DNA of 64,000 bases from Halohasta salina (GCF_024178165.1 NZ_JAMZIE010000001.1:310001-374000), one strand, 5' to 3'; counted from the first letter of the stretch, positions 27,013 through 36,618 are shown. Notes: generated from the sequence alone by a model not told the origin. Made by a program: numbers and translations.

Positions 27013-27118
27013 TAGAAAGCCCTCGACGCTCTCGACTCCCGCGGCTCGCTGCGCTCCTCACTTCGTTGCGGTGCTTGCGTCGCCGGGGTTCGTCGAGACT
27101 GTCTCGCCCTTTCAGTCC
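27013..27118 (-). repeat. 106-bp inverted repeat, copy B
   Basis: Reverse-complement partner of copy A. Its internal stem is TCTCGAC (27030-27036) with GTCGAGA (27092-27098). Compared with copy A, one stem base pair has changed on both sides and another has become a wobble pair, so pairing is kept while sequence changed. No transposase is seen between the copies. Confidence 0.9.
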
Positions 27119-27202
27119 GCCAAGGATGTGGCTGATTAGTCGGTCGACGCCCACCACCCACTCCGGCAACTCTTAAACCCCGCTACAGCTAACAATCGCC
27201 AA

Positions 27203-29656
27203 ATGGCCGAGTCCGTCGACTACGTCGACCACCCCTTGCTCACGCCCTCCTTCATCGAGCGTCGACTCTACCAGATCCAGTTGGCCGGAACGGCCCGCAA
27301 CGGCCACACCCTCGTTTGTCTCCCCACCGGTCTCGGCAAGACGACCGTCAGCCTGCTCGTCACCGCCGAACGTCTCCACGACGTCGGCGGCAAATCCCTC
27401 TTCCTCGCGCCGACGAAACCACTGGTCGAACAGCAGGCCGAGTTCTACCGCGACGCACTCACCATCCCCGACGACGAGATCGTCGTCTTCACCGGCGAGG
27501 TCCGCCCCGACGACCGCGCCGCGCTGTGGGACGACGCCACGGTCGTCATCGCCACCCCGCAGGTCGTCGAAAACGATCTGGTCGGCAACCGCATCTCCCT
27601 TGCTGATGTGACCCACCTCACCTTCGACGAGTGCCACCGCGGCACCGGCGACTACGCCTACGTCTACATCGCCGAGCGCTACCACGCCGACGCCCGCAAG
27701 CCCTTGGTCACGGCGATGAGCGCCTCCCCCGGCGGCACCAAGGAGGATATCCAGACGATCTGTGAGAACCTCGGCGTCGACACCGTCGAGGTGATGACCG
27801 AAGACGACGCCGACGTCGACGACTACACCTACGAGACCGACATCGAGTGGAAGCGGATCGACCTCCCCGACGAACTCATCGCCATCCGCGACGGGGTCAA
27901 CGAGGTGATCGAGGACCGCCTCGAACAACTCCGCGAGCTGGGCGTCACGAAGGCCACGAGCCCCGATATCTCCCAGAAACAGCTCAACAAGATCGGCGCG
28001 GAACTCCGCCAACTGATGAGCAACGATCAGTCGGAGGGATATCAGGGCATGTCGGTCCACGCCGAGATCATGAAACTCCGCCGGGCGGTGACGCTGGTCG
28101 AAACCCAGAGCGTCGAATCTGTCCGGCGCTACTTCGAGCGCCAGAAGAACGCCGCCCGAAGCTCGGGGGCCTCGAAGGCCAGCCAGCGACTCATCGCCGA
28201 GCCCAAAGTCCAGGAGGCGATGCGGAAAGCCGAAGCCTACGACGATCTCCACCCCAAGTTCTCCCAGACCCGCATCCTGCTGGCCGAAACGCTGGGCATC
28301 AACGACGGCGACCGCGTGATCGTCTTCACCGAGTCCCGCGACACCGCCGAGGCCCTCACCGATTTCCTGAGCCAGAACTTCCACGTCCGCCGGTTCGTCG
28401 GCCAGGGCGACAAGGAGGGCTCCGACGGGATGACCCAGACAGAACAACAGGAGACCCTCGACGCGTTCCGCAACGGCGAGTTCGAGGTCCTCGTCTCGAC
28501 CTCGGTCGCCGAGGAGGGCCTCGACGTGCCCGAAGTCGACCTCGTCCTCTTTTATGAGCCGGTCCCGACGGCGATCCGCTCCATTCAGCGCAAGGGCCGA
28601 ACCGGTCGACAGGACGAGGGTCGCGTGGTCGTCCTGCTGGCAAACGACACCCGCGACGAGGCGTACTTCTGGATCTCCCGCCGCAAGGAAAAACAGATGG
28701 AGTCGGAACTCCGGAAGCTCAAGGGCGTCGCCGAGGAGGTCGAGGAGGAACTGGAGGCCCCCCAGTCGGCGCTCGACCAGTTCGACGGCGCGTCCGGCGA
28801 CTCCGGTGAGGCGGCAGCGGAGGCTGCGACTAACGGCGGCGTCGACGCCGATCAGGCGGTCGAGGACCCCGGACTGACCGATTTCGGAACGCCCGAGGCA
28901 GACGACGAGGCCGCCGAGGAGACGGTCGACACCGAAGCCGACGAAACCGAGACGGAAGCTGACGAAGACGACGGAATCGTCGCCACCGCCGCGAGCGACG
29001 ACGAGGACAGTGTCGAGATCGTCGTCGACCAGCGGGAACTCGACTCGAACATCGCCCGCGATCTCTCGACCCGCGAAGCGATTACCACCCGCCTCGAAAC
29101 CCTTGCTGTGGGCGACTACGTGCTTTCCGACCGGGTCGCCGTCGAGCGCAAGTCCGTCGCCGACTTCCTTGCCACCCTCACCGGCGGCGACCGCTCGATG
29201 TTCGAGCAGCTCGGCGACCTCACCCGCAACTATAGTCGCCCCATCGTCATCATCGAGGGCGAGAATCTCTACGGCGAGCGGAACGTCCACCCCAACGCCA
29301 TCCGCGGGGCGATCGCGAGCCTCGCCGTCGACTTCGGGGCCAGCGTCCTCCGGACCGACGACGAGACCGAGACCGCCGATCTGTTGGAGACGATCGCCAG
29401 CCGCGAACAGCAAACCCGCGACCGCGCGGTGTCGGTCCACGGCGAGAAAGGGGCCAAGACACGCGCCGAACAGCAGGAGTACGTCGTCAGTTCGATCGCC
29501 GATATCGGCCCCGTCACTGCCCGCGCACTCCTAGATCACTTCGGGACCGTCGAGGCCGTCATGACCGCTCGAAAAGCGGATTTACGTGACGTTACGGGAG
29601 TTGGCGAAGTAACGGCCGATACGATCCGTGATATCGTTGGAAGCGAGTATTCTTGA
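27203..29656 (+). CDS. hef: Hef helicase/nuclease (FANCM/XPF family)
   Basis: 817-aa protein for stalled replication forks and branched DNA. The N-terminal superfamily 2 helicase has CLPTGLGKTT (about residues 40-49), APTKPLVEQQ, the DECH box in FDECHRGTGDY, TAMSAS, and the C-terminal RKGRTGRQ motif. An acidic low-complexity linker (about 525-600) leads to an XPF-type nuclease domain with VERKSVADF near residue 647. Tandem helix-hairpin-helix motifs close the protein (IADIGPVTARALLDHFG; GVGEVTADTI). All catalytic residues look intact. The start ATG follows repeat copy B by 84 bp. Confidence 0.96.
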   Translation: MAESVDYVDHPLLTPSFIERRLYQIQLAGTARNGHTLVCLPTGLGKTTVSLLVTAERLHDVGGKSLFLAPTKPLVEQQAEFYRDALTIPDDEIVVFTGEVRPDDRAALWDDATVVIATPQVVENDLVGNRISLADVTHLTFDECHRGTGDYAYVYIAERYHADARKPLVTAMSASPGGTKEDIQTICENLGVDTVEVMTEDDADVDDYTYETDIEWKRIDLPDELIAIRDGVNEVIEDRLEQLRELGVTKATSPDISQKQLNKIGAELRQLMSNDQSEGYQGMSVHAEIMKLRRAVTLVETQSVESVRRYFERQKNAARSSGASKASQRLIAEPKVQEAMRKAEAYDDLHPKFSQTRILLAETLGINDGDRVIVFTESRDTAEALTDFLSQNFHVRRFVGQGDKEGSDGMTQTEQQETLDAFRNGEFEVLVSTSVAEEGLDVPEVDLVLFYEPVPTAIRSIQRKGRTGRQDEGRVVVLLANDTRDEAYFWISRRKEKQMESELRKLKGVAEEVEEELEAPQSALDQFDGASGDSGEAAAEAATNGGVDADQAVEDPGLTDFGTPEADDEAAEETVDTEADETETEADEDDGIVATAASDDEDSVEIVVDQRELDSNIARDLSTREAITTRLETLAVGDYVLSDRVAVERKSVADFLATLTGGDRSMFEQLGDLTRNYSRPIVIIEGENLYGERNVHPNAIRGAIASLAVDFGASVLRTDDETETADLLETIASREQQTRDRAVSVHGEKGAKTRAEQQEYVVSSIADIGPVTARALLDHFGTVEAVMTARKADLRDVTGVGEVTADTIRDIVGSEYS

Positions 29657-29791
29657 AGTCGATCAGTCGTTTCCTCACAACGTTTCAGATAGAGATAGTT
29701 GGAAAAAAATCTGCTATAAGACCGCTGGCAGTCGTCTGATAGATGCCTACGGGGCAGTGCAGTAACACAGCACTGTCCGTACGACACCACC
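29657..29791. other. AT-rich gap downstream of hef
   Basis: Contains an A7 run and a TATA-like GCTATAAGA at about 29713-29721. A transcript from it would start near 29745 and give the 29792 ORF a leader of about 45-50 nt. Nothing else seen. Confidence 0.4.
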
Positions 29792-30070
29792 ATGCGAATA
29801 CAAACCCCCACTCCCCCCATCGATGTTGTCGGTGTCGACGAGGCCTGCTACGGGCCACCACAACACGAGCAGTCGGTCGATCGGGCCGACTGTCTCTACG
29901 GGCCGCCACAACACGAACAGCACGTCGAACACCCCGACTGGGTCGTCTCGATTGCCTGCCGGGCGCTTGCCGCCGGGCCGGTGCCATCCGTGACCGTCCC
30001 GACACCCTCCGAGCCGGAACCGAACTCGACGGTCGACCGGGAACGCGAACCCGCCGTCGTTCGCCAGTAG
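29792..30070 (+). CDS. Hypothetical 92-aa protein with in-frame repeat
   Basis: Starts MRIQTPTPPIDVVG. It contains a 16-residue repeat with the shared core YGPPQHEQ; the corresponding 25-bp DNA repeats are 29848-29872 and 29896-29920. Composition is acidic with G/C-ending codons, as in neighbouring genes, and the 48-nt repeat period keeps frame. Two of its three Cys lie just before the repeat cores. No family recognised. The opposite-strand ORF over the same region is less protein-like, but I cannot exclude that neither is expressed. Confidence 0.4.
   Translation: MRIQTPTPPIDVVGVDEACYGPPQHEQSVDRADCLYGPPQHEQHVEHPDWVVSIACRALAAGPVPSVTVPTPSEPEPNSTVDREREPAVVRQ
29848..29920 (+). repeat. 25-bp direct repeats in the 92-aa ORF
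   Basis: CTACGGGCC-R-CCACAACACGA-R-CAG occurs at 29848-29872 and 29896-29920, differing at two third-codon positions (both synonymous). Synonymous-only differences favour selection on the encoded peptide. Confidence 0.85.
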
Positions 30071-30145
30071 CTCGGAGTACTGCTCGCAGCCGGGCCCGCC
30101 CGCTACTCGGACAGTCGAGACGATGGCTGCCGACAGCAACCGGAA

Positions 30146-30781
30146 TCAGTCGAGCGCCGCCAGCGCCTCGGCGGCCTCGCGGGCCGCCGCCAGTAGCTCG
30201 CGGGCCCGTCGCGGCTCGTCGGTCTCCTCGGCGGCCCGGGCGAACCGGGTCACCGTCCGCCGGAGCGACTGCCGTGCCTCGGCGAGACTCCCGGCGGCCG
30301 CCGTCTCGCCACCCCCCGCCGAGCGTCGCGGCTCGCCGTCGACCGTCGGGGCCGGTTCGCTCGTCCGCTGGCTCCGGGCGGCTCCCGTCTCGTCCCGGAC
30401 AGCATCCACCCGCTGCGGTCGTGACTGCGAGGACTGCTCGGGGCGCGCCTCCGCATCCCGGTCGCCCCGCGGCTCGGTCGACTGATCGCCGCGCGACTCG
30501 GCCATCCGGGGAGCCTCGGACCCGTCGTCGCCGGTCGGCTGAGCGTCGCCTGCGGTTCCCGCATCGGCGTCGGCCGCACCCTCGGCCTGACAGGTCGAAC
30601 AGAACGTCTGGCCGTTGTAGCGGAACAGGGGATCGCCACACCGGTCGCAGTGCTTGTTCGTCATCGTCGCCCCCTTCAGCAGGAGCTCGCTCATTCGCTG
30701 TGTGTCGGCCCGTTTCTCTTCGTCGTCGGCGAACTTCTTCCGAAGCTTCTCGCGTTCGGCTTCCTTGTCGAAGTCGCTCAT
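30146..30781 (-). CDS. Auto_anti-p27/SSSCA1-family zinc-ribbon protein
   Basis: 211 aa from the ATG at 30781. The N-terminal 65 residues are conserved: a charged helix, [15 protein letters not shown], then the zinc ribbon CDRCG...FCSTC (two CxxC pairs). This matches the Sjogren's/scleroderma autoantigen-1 (p27) family found across archaea and eukaryotes. The middle is a long disordered Gly/Arg/Ser/Glu region, and the end is Ala/Arg-rich helical ([11 protein letters not shown]). Molecular role unknown. It is divergent from malate dehydrogenase across 96 bp. Confidence 0.82.
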   Translation of the reverse strand: MSDFDKEAEREKLRKKFADDEEKRADTQRMSELLLKGATMTNKHCDRCGDPLFRYNGQTFCSTCQAEGAADADAGTAGDAQPTGDDGSEAPRMAESRGDQSTEPRGDRDAEARPEQSSQSRPQRVDAVRDETGAARSQRTSEPAPTVDGEPRRSAGGGETAAAGSLAEARQSLRRTVTRFARAAEETDEPRRARELLAAAREAAEALAALD

Positions 30782-30877
30782 AGGCGACGAGAGGGGCCTG
30801 CGGTGGAAAAACACAGCGGCTCGACCGGCTCGCCCCGACCGAAACTTACAGGGAAATCCCCTGCGTCACTGTCGACC

Positions 30878-31792
30878 ATGACAAAAGTCAGCATCGTCGG
30901 TGCGGCTGGCACGGTTGGGGCGGCCACGGGCTACAATCTCGCGCTCCGGGATGTCGTCGACGAACTCGTCTTCGTCGACATCCCCGACATGGAGGACACG
31001 ACGGTCGGGCAGGCCGCCGACACCAACCACGGCATCGCCTACGACTCGAATACGGTGGTCCGACAGGGCGACTACGCCGCAACCGCGGGCTCGGACGTCG
31101 TGGTCATCACCGCGGGCATCCCCCGGTCGCCCGGCGACACCCGGCTGGATCTCGCCGAGGACAACGCCCCGATCATGGCGGATATCGGCGCATCGCTGGC
31201 GGAGTACAACGACGACTTTGTCACTGTCACCACCTCGAACCCGGTCGACCTGCTGAATCGCCACCTCTACGAGGTCGGCGACCGGCCACGGGAGCACGTG
31301 ATCGGCTTCGGCGGCCGCCTCGACTCGGCGCGGTTCCGCTACGTGCTGAGCCAGCGGTTCGATACCCCCGTCCGGAACGTCGAGGCGACGATCCTCGGCG
31401 AACACGGCGACGCACAGGTCCCGGTGTTCTCGAAAGTACGGGTCGACGGCCGCGATCCCACCTTCTCGGGCGACGAGCGGGAGGAGATCCTCGGCGACCT
31501 CCAGGAGTCGGCGATGGACGTGATCGAACGTAAGGGCGCGACCGAGTGGGGCCCGGCCACCGGTGTCGCCCACACCGTCGAGGCGATCGTCGAAGACACC
31601 GGCGAGGTACTCCCCTGCTCGGTCGTCCTCGACGGCGAGTTCGGCCACAGCGACACCGGCTTCGGCGTCCCGGCCAGACTCGGCTCGGATGGGGTCGAGG
31701 AGATCGTCGACTGGGAACTCGACGCCTACGAGACCGATCTGCTGGCCGAGGCCGCCGACAAGCTGGCCGACCAGTACGGCCGCATCGCCTGA
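30878..31792 (+). CDS. mdh: Malate dehydrogenase (lactate/malate dehydrogenase-like, halophilic)
   Basis: 304-aa NAD-dependent malate dehydrogenase of the TCA cycle. Rossmann motif [14 protein letters not shown] at the N-terminus, coenzyme Asp in VFVDIPD, substrate arginines in [13 protein letters not shown], and catalytic His in ILGEHGDAQ. Length and sequence type fit the well-studied halophilic tetrameric MalDH. The ATG at 30878 gives the family length; the longer open frame upstream overlaps the divergent gene's promoter and is rejected. It faces uvrC with only four bases between stops. Confidence 0.96.
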   Translation: MTKVSIVGAAGTVGAATGYNLALRDVVDELVFVDIPDMEDTTVGQAADTNHGIAYDSNTVVRQGDYAATAGSDVVVITAGIPRSPGDTRLDLAEDNAPIMADIGASLAEYNDDFVTVTTSNPVDLLNRHLYEVGDRPREHVIGFGGRLDSARFRYVLSQRFDTPVRNVEATILGEHGDAQVPVFSKVRVDGRDPTFSGDEREEILGDLQESAMDVIERKGATEWGPATGVAHTVEAIVEDTGEVLPCSVVLDGEFGHSDTGFGVPARLGSDGVEEIVDWELDAYETDLLAEAADKLADQYGRIA

Positions 31793-31796
31793 GGCC

Positions 31797-33530
31797 CTAC
31801 AGTCGCTCGGCGATCGCCGCAGCCGTCTTCTCACCGACGCCGTCGACGTCCCTGAGATCTTCGACCGAGGCGTTCCGAACGTTCTCGACGCTGCCGAACC
31901 GGCCGAGGAGGCGACTCCGCGTCTGGGGGCCGACACCCGGAATCCCGTCGAGGGCAGTGGCGACCTCGTCGCGGAGCGTCTGGTGGTACTGGACCGCAAA
32001 TCGGTGGGCCTCGTCGCGGACGCGCTGGCAGACGTGCAAGTGGCCGGCGTCGCTGGGCCAGTCGAACACGCGCTCGGGTGTAATCACGAGCTCCCGTTCT
32101 TTGGCCAGCGCGACCGCCGGCACGTCCCAGCCGGTCGCATCGAGGGCGTCGACTGCCGCGCCGAGTTGGCCCTCGCCGCCGTCGACCAGCAGCAGATCGG
32201 GGTCGGGCCGGTCGTCCCGGCCGTCGACCGCCCGGGTCGCCCGCCATTCGACCAGTTCGTACATGTTGGCGTAGTCGTCGTTGCGGTCGGTGAGCTTCTT
32301 GCGGCGGTAGTCGCTCGTTTCGGCGCTGCCGCCGACGAAACAGACGTTGCTCCCGACGACGTCCCGGCCCTGTGAGTGGCTCACGTCGAACCCCTCGATC
32401 CGTTCCGGGCGGCCGATTTCGAGTTCGTCGCCGAGTCTGCCGAGGGGGTCGCCGCTGGCCGGTCGCTGGCGGGCGTTCTTGAGCGCGAGGTCGACCAGTT
32501 TGGCCTCCCGGCCCGCCCCCGGCACCCGGACGTCGACGCCCTCGGCGTCGAGCCACGCGGTGACGTCCCCGTCTGTCGGCTGCTCGGAGAGCAACAGCGC
32601 GTCGGGGAACTCGCGTTCGGCGTAGTACTGGGGAATAAACGCCGACAGTAGCGCCGGCACGTGCTCCTCGTCGTCGGGGGCATCGAGGCTGTGCCGCGAG
32701 CGGTCGACCAGTTGGCCGTCCTCGCTGTGGAGTCGCGCCACGGTCGCCGCCTCGCCCTCGATGGCCACGCCGAGGACGTCGACGCTGCGCTCCCGCGAGT
32801 GGCCCGACACCGCCGACTCGCCGCCGCCGTGGAACGCCTCGACGGTTTCGAGCCGATCCCGGAGGTTCGCGGCTCGCTCGAAGGCCTGCTGCTGGGCGGC
32901 GGTCTCCATTGCTCGCCTGAGGGGATCGGCGAGCACGCCGGTCTCGCCCTCGAAAAACCGGATCGCCGAGTCGACGTCCTCGCGGTAGCTCTCGGGGTCG
33001 ATCTCGCCCGTACAGGGAGCCGTACAGAGCCCCATCTCGTAGTCGAGACAGGGCCTCTCGCGGCCGCTGTACTTGTGGTCCGAACAGCCACGCAGTCCGT
33101 AGATTTCGCGGATCGCCTTGACCGCCGTCTCGACCCGACTCTTGTCGGTGAAGGGGCCGAAGACGGTCGCCGCATCGTTTGGATCGCGCGTGATCTCGAT
33201 TCGTGGAATCGAGTGGTCTGTCAACTGCACCAGCGGGTAGGATTTGTCGTCCTTCAGCCGGACGTTGTACCGCGGCTGGTGGCGCTTGATGAGGTTGGCC
33301 TCCAACAGCAGCGCCTGCGTCTCGGTGTCCGTGACGGCGAACTCCAACTCGTCGGCCGCTCGGACCATCCGCCGGATGCGGTCGCTCCGGGGATCGGCGT
33401 ACGACCGCACCCGCGAGCGGATGTCGACGGCCTTGCCGACGTAGAGCACCGTCCCGTCGTCGAGGAACTGGTAGATCCCCGGCTCCTGTGGTGCGTCGCT
33501 GGCGCGTTCCCGAAGCATCGAGACCTGCAT
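31797..33530 (-). CDS. uvrC: Excinuclease ABC subunit C
   Basis: 577-aa UvrC making both incisions in nucleotide excision repair. N-terminal GIY-YIG nuclease ([11 protein letters not shown] and [13 protein letters not shown], residues about 15-45), Cys-rich segment [10 protein letters not shown], the RNase H-like nuclease domain with [13 protein letters not shown], and a C-terminal tandem HhH ([31 protein letters not shown]). All expected catalytic elements are present. A bacterial-type repair gene common in haloarchaea. It starts 82 bp from the DUF309 gene's end on the same strand. Confidence 0.97.
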   Translation of the reverse strand: MQVSMLRERASDAPQEPGIYQFLDDGTVLYVGKAVDIRSRVRSYADPRSDRIRRMVRAADELEFAVTDTETQALLLEANLIKRHQPRYNVRLKDDKSYPLVQLTDHSIPRIEITRDPNDAATVFGPFTDKSRVETAVKAIREIYGLRGCSDHKYSGRERPCLDYEMGLCTAPCTGEIDPESYREDVDSAIRFFEGETGVLADPLRRAMETAAQQQAFERAANLRDRLETVEAFHGGGESAVSGHSRERSVDVLGVAIEGEAATVARLHSEDGQLVDRSRHSLDAPDDEEHVPALLSAFIPQYYAEREFPDALLLSEQPTDGDVTAWLDAEGVDVRVPGAGREAKLVDLALKNARQRPASGDPLGRLGDELEIGRPERIEGFDVSHSQGRDVVGSNVCFVGGSAETSDYRRKKLTDRNDDYANMYELVEWRATRAVDGRDDRPDPDLLLVDGGEGQLGAAVDALDATGWDVPAVALAKERELVITPERVFDWPSDAGHLHVCQRVRDEAHRFAVQYHQTLRDEVATALDGIPGVGPQTRSRLLGRFGSVENVRNASVEDLRDVDGVGEKTAAAIAERL

Positions 33531-33612
33531 TCGCCCCCAGTAGGGACGGCATAACTTTCAACCACGCGGTCCGGCGGGGGAGGTTGTCACCGACGCGGTC
33601 GGCGGTGAGTAG

Positions 33613-34092
33613 TTAGTCGACCAGATACTGTCGATCCGACTCGGTGGCGACCGGTCGCTCGCCGCCGATCCGGAGCTGCCAGCCGTCGATGACCGTCGGC
33701 TCGTCGTGGGCCGCCCGGAGCGTCGACCGCACGTCGGCGAGATCGAGGCCGTAGAAATCGTCGGGCACGCCACGTAGGTACTGCAGCGCGGTCGAAAAGA
33801 GGCTCCGCATCCCGTCGTCATTTTCGAAATCGACGTGTTTGTACGCGCCGGCGGCGACCTGCACCATCCCGTGGAGGAACGCGCTTTCGGTGGTGCCGCT
33901 GCCGTAGTTGTACCACTCGTCCTCGAAACAGTCGTGGGAGGCATGGAACTCGCCCGCGTTGAAGAATCGGACGCCGTAGAGGGTCGCCATTCGGAGGGTA
34001 CCGTGGTCCCAGTGGCCCGTCTCGGGGTTCCAGCCCGTCGGCTCACCGGCCAGCGGCGGCGCGACTGTCGGATCGTGGGTGTGGTCGTCCAT
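33613..34092 (-). CDS. DUF309 family protein
   Basis: 159 aa. Contains the DUF309 hallmark [12 protein letters not shown] at about residues 52-63 followed by [15 protein letters not shown], a small helical domain found in bacteria and archaea with unknown role. The start at 34092 (MDDHTHDP) is the only one fitting family length and codon character; the upstream extension of the frame is antisense to the sugar dehydrogenase. Divergent from that gene across 105 bp. Confidence 0.85.
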   Translation of the reverse strand: MDDHTHDPTVAPPLAGEPTGWNPETGHWDHGTLRMATLYGVRFFNAGEFHASHDCFEDEWYNYGSGTTESAFLHGMVQVAAGAYKHVDFENDDGMRSLFSTALQYLRGVPDDFYGLDLADVRSTLRAAHDEPTVIDGWQLRIGGERPVATESDRQYLVD

Positions 34093-34167
34093 CCTGCTTG
34101 TCGACCGGGCGGGCGAGGGACCTAACGCCATCGGTGCGGCACCTACTGGTGGTGGCCCAACACACCG

Positions 34168-34174
34168 TTTATTT
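34168..34174 (+). promoter_or_regulatory. TATA box of the sugar dehydrogenase gene
   Basis: TTTATTT, centred 27 nt before the ATG at 34198, consistent with a leaderless transcript. Confidence 0.6.
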
Positions 34175-34197
34175 CGGCCGACCGACAACGTCGACCA

Positions 34198-35451
34198 ATG
34201 GATCGACGCAGCTATCTCGCAAGCGTGGCCGCGGCCTCCTGTGCGGTCGCCGGCTGTCTCGGCTCGACGGCCGACGACCCCGCCGACCCGTCGGGCGTCG
34301 CCGTCGAGCCCGTCGCCGACGGACTCTCCAACCCGTGGGGGCTGGCGTTTCTCCCCGACGACGGCCGACTCGTGGTTACCGAGCGCGACGCGAGGCGTGT
34401 CGTGCTGGTCGACCGCGAGACCGGCGATCAAACCGGCGTTGAGGGCGTCCCGACGGTCGACGCGGCCGGTCAAGGCGGGCTGCTCGACGTGGCGATCCAC
34501 CCCGAGTTCCCGGCCGAACCGTGGGTGTATCTGACCTACTCCGCAGCGAACGACGCCGGGGAGTCGACGACGCATCTCGGCCGTGGGCGGCTCGATCCGG
34601 CGGCTGCGAGGCTCTCTGATTTCGAGGTGCTCCACGCCGCCGAACCGTTTCTCGACCGCACCAACCACTACGGATCGCGGGTCGTCTTCGGCGACGACCG
34701 GCGGCTCTACCTGACTGTCGGCGATCGGGAGTTCAAGGACTTCGGGCCGGAGCACGTCTCACAAGACCTGACGAACGATCTCGGATCGATCCTCCGGTTC
34801 GAACCCGACGGCTCGATCCCCGACGACAACCCCTTCGTCGACAGCGAGGAACTCAGTTCCTCGGGCAGCCGGACACAGTCCGGCGACAGCGACGAGCGGA
34901 GCTCATCTGGCAGCCGGGCAACGCCCGGCGACGGCGACGCCCGCGATCCGATCTACAGCTACGGCCACCGAAACCCACAGGGGCTGGCGGTCCACCCAGA
35001 GACCGGGGCGCTCTGGGAATCCGAACACGGTGAGCGCGACGGCGACGAACTCAACGTGATCGAGGCCGGCGGCAACTACGGTTGGCCACTGGCGACCTAC
35101 GCCTGCGAGTACGGCACCGATCGGCCGGTCGGTGACTCGCCCGCCGAGCACGAGGATCTCGTCCCGCCGGTCTACTACTGGGAGTGCGGCACCGGCGGCT
35201 TCCCACCGGCGGGAATGACCTTTTACGACGGGCCGATCGACGACTGGCGAGGCGATCTGTTCGTCGGCAATCTCGCCGGCGAGTACCTCGGCCGGTTTTC
35301 GGTCGACGGCACCGACGTAACCGAACGGGAGCCGCTGCTCGCCGACCGGGGCTGGCGGCTGCGGGCGGTCGCTACCGCTCCCGACACGGGCCATCTGTAC
35401 GCCGCAGTCGACGCCCCTGAGGCACCGGTCGTCCGACTGGTCCCCGAATAA
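34198..35451 (+). CDS. PQQ-type soluble sugar dehydrogenase, exported lipoprotein
   Basis: 417-aa beta-propeller of the soluble glucose/aldose sugar dehydrogenase family, which oxidises sugars with PQQ and passes electrons to membrane carriers. N-terminal DRRSY twin-arginine motif, hydrophobic stretch and lipobox AVAGC (Cys20) point to Tat export and a lipid anchor. Family segments: [62 protein letters not shown]. Between two blades there is an insertion of two 15-residue SSSGSR-type repeats (residues about 216-245). Whether PQQ is made by this organism cannot be seen here. Confidence 0.9.
   Translation: MDRRSYLASVAAASCAVAGCLGSTADDPADPSGVAVEPVADGLSNPWGLAFLPDDGRLVVTERDARRVVLVDRETGDQTGVEGVPTVDAAGQGGLLDVAIHPEFPAEPWVYLTYSAANDAGESTTHLGRGRLDPAAARLSDFEVLHAAEPFLDRTNHYGSRVVFGDDRRLYLTVGDREFKDFGPEHVSQDLTNDLGSILRFEPDGSIPDDNPFVDSEELSSSGSRTQSGDSDERSSSGSRATPGDGDARDPIYSYGHRNPQGLAVHPETGALWESEHGERDGDELNVIEAGGNYGWPLATYACEYGTDRPVGDSPAEHEDLVPPVYYWECGTGGFPPAGMTFYDGPIDDWRGDLFVGNLAGEYLGRFSVDGTDVTEREPLLADRGWRLRAVATAPDTGHLYAAVDAPEAPVVRLVPE
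34843..34932 (+). repeat. Two tandem 45-bp units, each with a 15-bp hairpin
   Basis: Unit 1 is 34843-34887, unit 2 is 34888-34932. They contain the palindromes CCGGACACAGTCCGG (34869-34883) and CCGGGCAACGCCCGG (34914-34928). The stem base pair that differs has changed on both arms (A-T to G-C), while the encoded peptides differ (RTQS versus RATP). Confidence 0.85.
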
Positions 35452-35461
35452 TCGGGGCGTC

Positions 35462-35737
35462 TCAGGTGTCAGTCTCCGGCCGAGCGTAGTCGTGACCGAT
35501 GTAGAAAGCCAGCAGGTTCGCCGTCAGAAGGCCGGTGACGGCGAGTAGTTCGGTTCGCGTGCCGACGCCGGCGGTCAACACCACCAGCGTCGGGAGCGGG
35601 AGGGCGATAGCCAGCCAGAAGCCGACTGCCTCGACGGTCGAGGCTCCGACACATCGGAGCTGACCGACTACCGCCGTCGACTCCTCGCCAGCCTCGGGGC
35701 GGGGCATACAACGTTCGGCGAGGCGGGAGAGTGGCAT
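35462..35737 (-). CDS. Small two-TM haloarchaeal membrane protein
   Basis: 91 aa from ATG 35737 (ATG 35707, giving 81 aa, is an alternative). Two hydrophobic segments (about residues 37-57 and 61-82) follow a hydrophilic N-terminus and precede a short polar tail (HDYARPETDT). No known domain recognised. A strong TATA-like sequence (35771-35780) on the minus strand supports expression with a leader of roughly 12 nt from ATG 35737. Confidence 0.6.
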   Translation of the reverse strand: MPLSRLAERCMPRPEAGEESTAVVGQLRCVGASTVEAVGFWLAIALPLPTLVVLTAGVGTRTELLAVTGLLTANLLAFYIGHDYARPETDT

Positions 35738-35770
35738 CGATGTCTGACCTATGTGTGACGACGTGACATG

Positions 35771-35780
35771 CATATATAAT
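35771..35780 (-). promoter_or_regulatory. TATA box of the 35462-35737 gene
   Basis: Reads ATTATATATG on the minus strand, one of the clearest TATA boxes in the window. It is centred about 39 nt before ATG 35737, so the mRNA would have a short leader. Confidence 0.6.
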
Positions 35781-35927
35781 TATTTGCATCATACTGATTT
35801 GCTACCGGTATTCACCCCCGTCGACGGGGTAACTGATGCCGGCGAGACCGGTCGGTCGACGGTAATTCGAGTTGCCACGTACTCCGAATGCCACGCGTGG
35901 CTCGGTGTCCTACTGGATTCGAAAAAG

Positions 35928-36001
35928 AGCCGGAGGAGGGATCCGAACCCTCGACCTAATCCTTACGAAGGATTCGCTCTGCCAGGCTGAGCTACTCCGG
36001 C
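35928..36001 (-). tRNA. tRNA-Thr (anticodon CGT)
   Basis: 74-nt cloverleaf: acceptor stem GCCGGAG/CTCCGGC, D arm GCTC/GAGC, anticodon stem AATCC/GGATT with loop TTCGTAA (anticodon CGT, reads ACG), T arm GAGGG/CCCTC with loop TTCGGAT, discriminator U, no encoded CCA and no intron. The T loop has G where A58 is normally found. An oligo-T tract follows directly (CTTTTTC on the minus strand), a likely terminator. An AT-rich box (reading CTTATTTGC) about 30 nt upstream fits a tRNA promoter. Confidence 0.95.
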
Positions 36002-36051
36002 GCGCAGTTCACTGTACCGCCATACAGCAAATAAGGGTTGCGAAAGCCGGC

Positions 36052-36618
36052 TCAGAAATCCCCGTTTTCGTCGACGATTTCGACCTCGCCGCCGACGACG
36101 TCGATGTTGATCAGCGTCTTGACGTCGTAGTCGGTGTCGTCGAGTTTGTTCTCGCCGACCTTCTTGATCACTGCCAGCACGTCGACGACCTCGGCGTTCA
36201 TCTCGGTGAGCGCGTCCAGAATGGCGGTCATCGTCCCGCCGGTCGAGAGCACGTCGTCGAGAACGAGCACCCGGTCGCCTTCCTCGACGTCGTTGATGTA
36301 CATCTCGGATTCGGAGTAGCCGGTGACCTGCGACAGCGACACCTCGCCGTCGAGACCGTAGGAGCGCTTCCGGATGATCGCCACCGGGATATCGGTCATC
36401 AGCGAGACTGCCGTCGAGATATGAATCCCCATCGCCGCGGGTGTGACGATCTTGTCGACGTCTTCGAGGTTGGCCCGGCGGACGATTCGGACGGTGATCT
36501 CCCGGAGCAACTCGGGTTCCAACATCGGAACGCCATCGCTGATCGGATGAACGAAGTAGTGATAGCCGTCCTTTTCGGTAACTGGAGTGTCGAGAAGCGA
36601 CTGCCGCAGGCGGTCCAT
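36052..36618 (-). CDS. hpt: HGPRT-like purine phosphoribosyltransferase
   Basis: 188-aa PRTase. The PRPP-binding motif [14 protein letters not shown] is at about residues 115-128. The N-terminal [21 protein letters not shown] region matches archaeal hypoxanthine/guanine phosphoribosyltransferase-like proteins of the APRT fold group. It salvages purine bases to nucleotides, although some haloarchaeal paralogs act as transcription regulators. No DNA-binding domain is visible here. It is just upstream of tRNA-Thr on the same strand, with a separate promoter between. Confidence 0.85.
   Translation of the reverse strand: MDRLRQSLLDTPVTEKDGYHYFVHPISDGVPMLEPELLREITVRIVRRANLEDVDKIVTPAAMGIHISTAVSLMTDIPVAIIRKRSYGLDGEVSLSQVTGYSESEMYINDVEEGDRVLVLDDVLSTGGTMTAILDALTEMNAEVVDVLAVIKKVGENKLDDTDYDVKTLINIDVVGGEVEIVDENGDF

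Larger units (their letters stand above)
26354..27202. other. AT-rich islet bounded by repeat copy B
   Basis: From about 26500 to 27000 base composition shifts sharply to A/T, unlike everything else in the window. The stretch 26354-26564 has no gene that I can support. The islet contains one ORF (26565-26981), repeat copy B (27013-27118) and the short promoter region of hef. The abrupt change suggests acquired DNA. Confidence 0.7.

Noticed and set aside
25497-27118. Insertion sequence or composite transposon bounded by the 106-bp repeats
   Set aside because: No transposase or target-site duplication is visible between or beside the repeats; kept as a repeat pair only.
27173-29440. Long minus-strand ORF opposite hef
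   Set aside because: Antisense shadow of a well-supported helicase gene; composition is repetitive Gly/Val/Asp.
34093-34755. 380-codon version of the DUF309 gene
   Set aside because: The upstream part is antisense to the lipoprotein sugar dehydrogenase, whose Tat signal and TATA box are clear; the family length fits the 34092 start.
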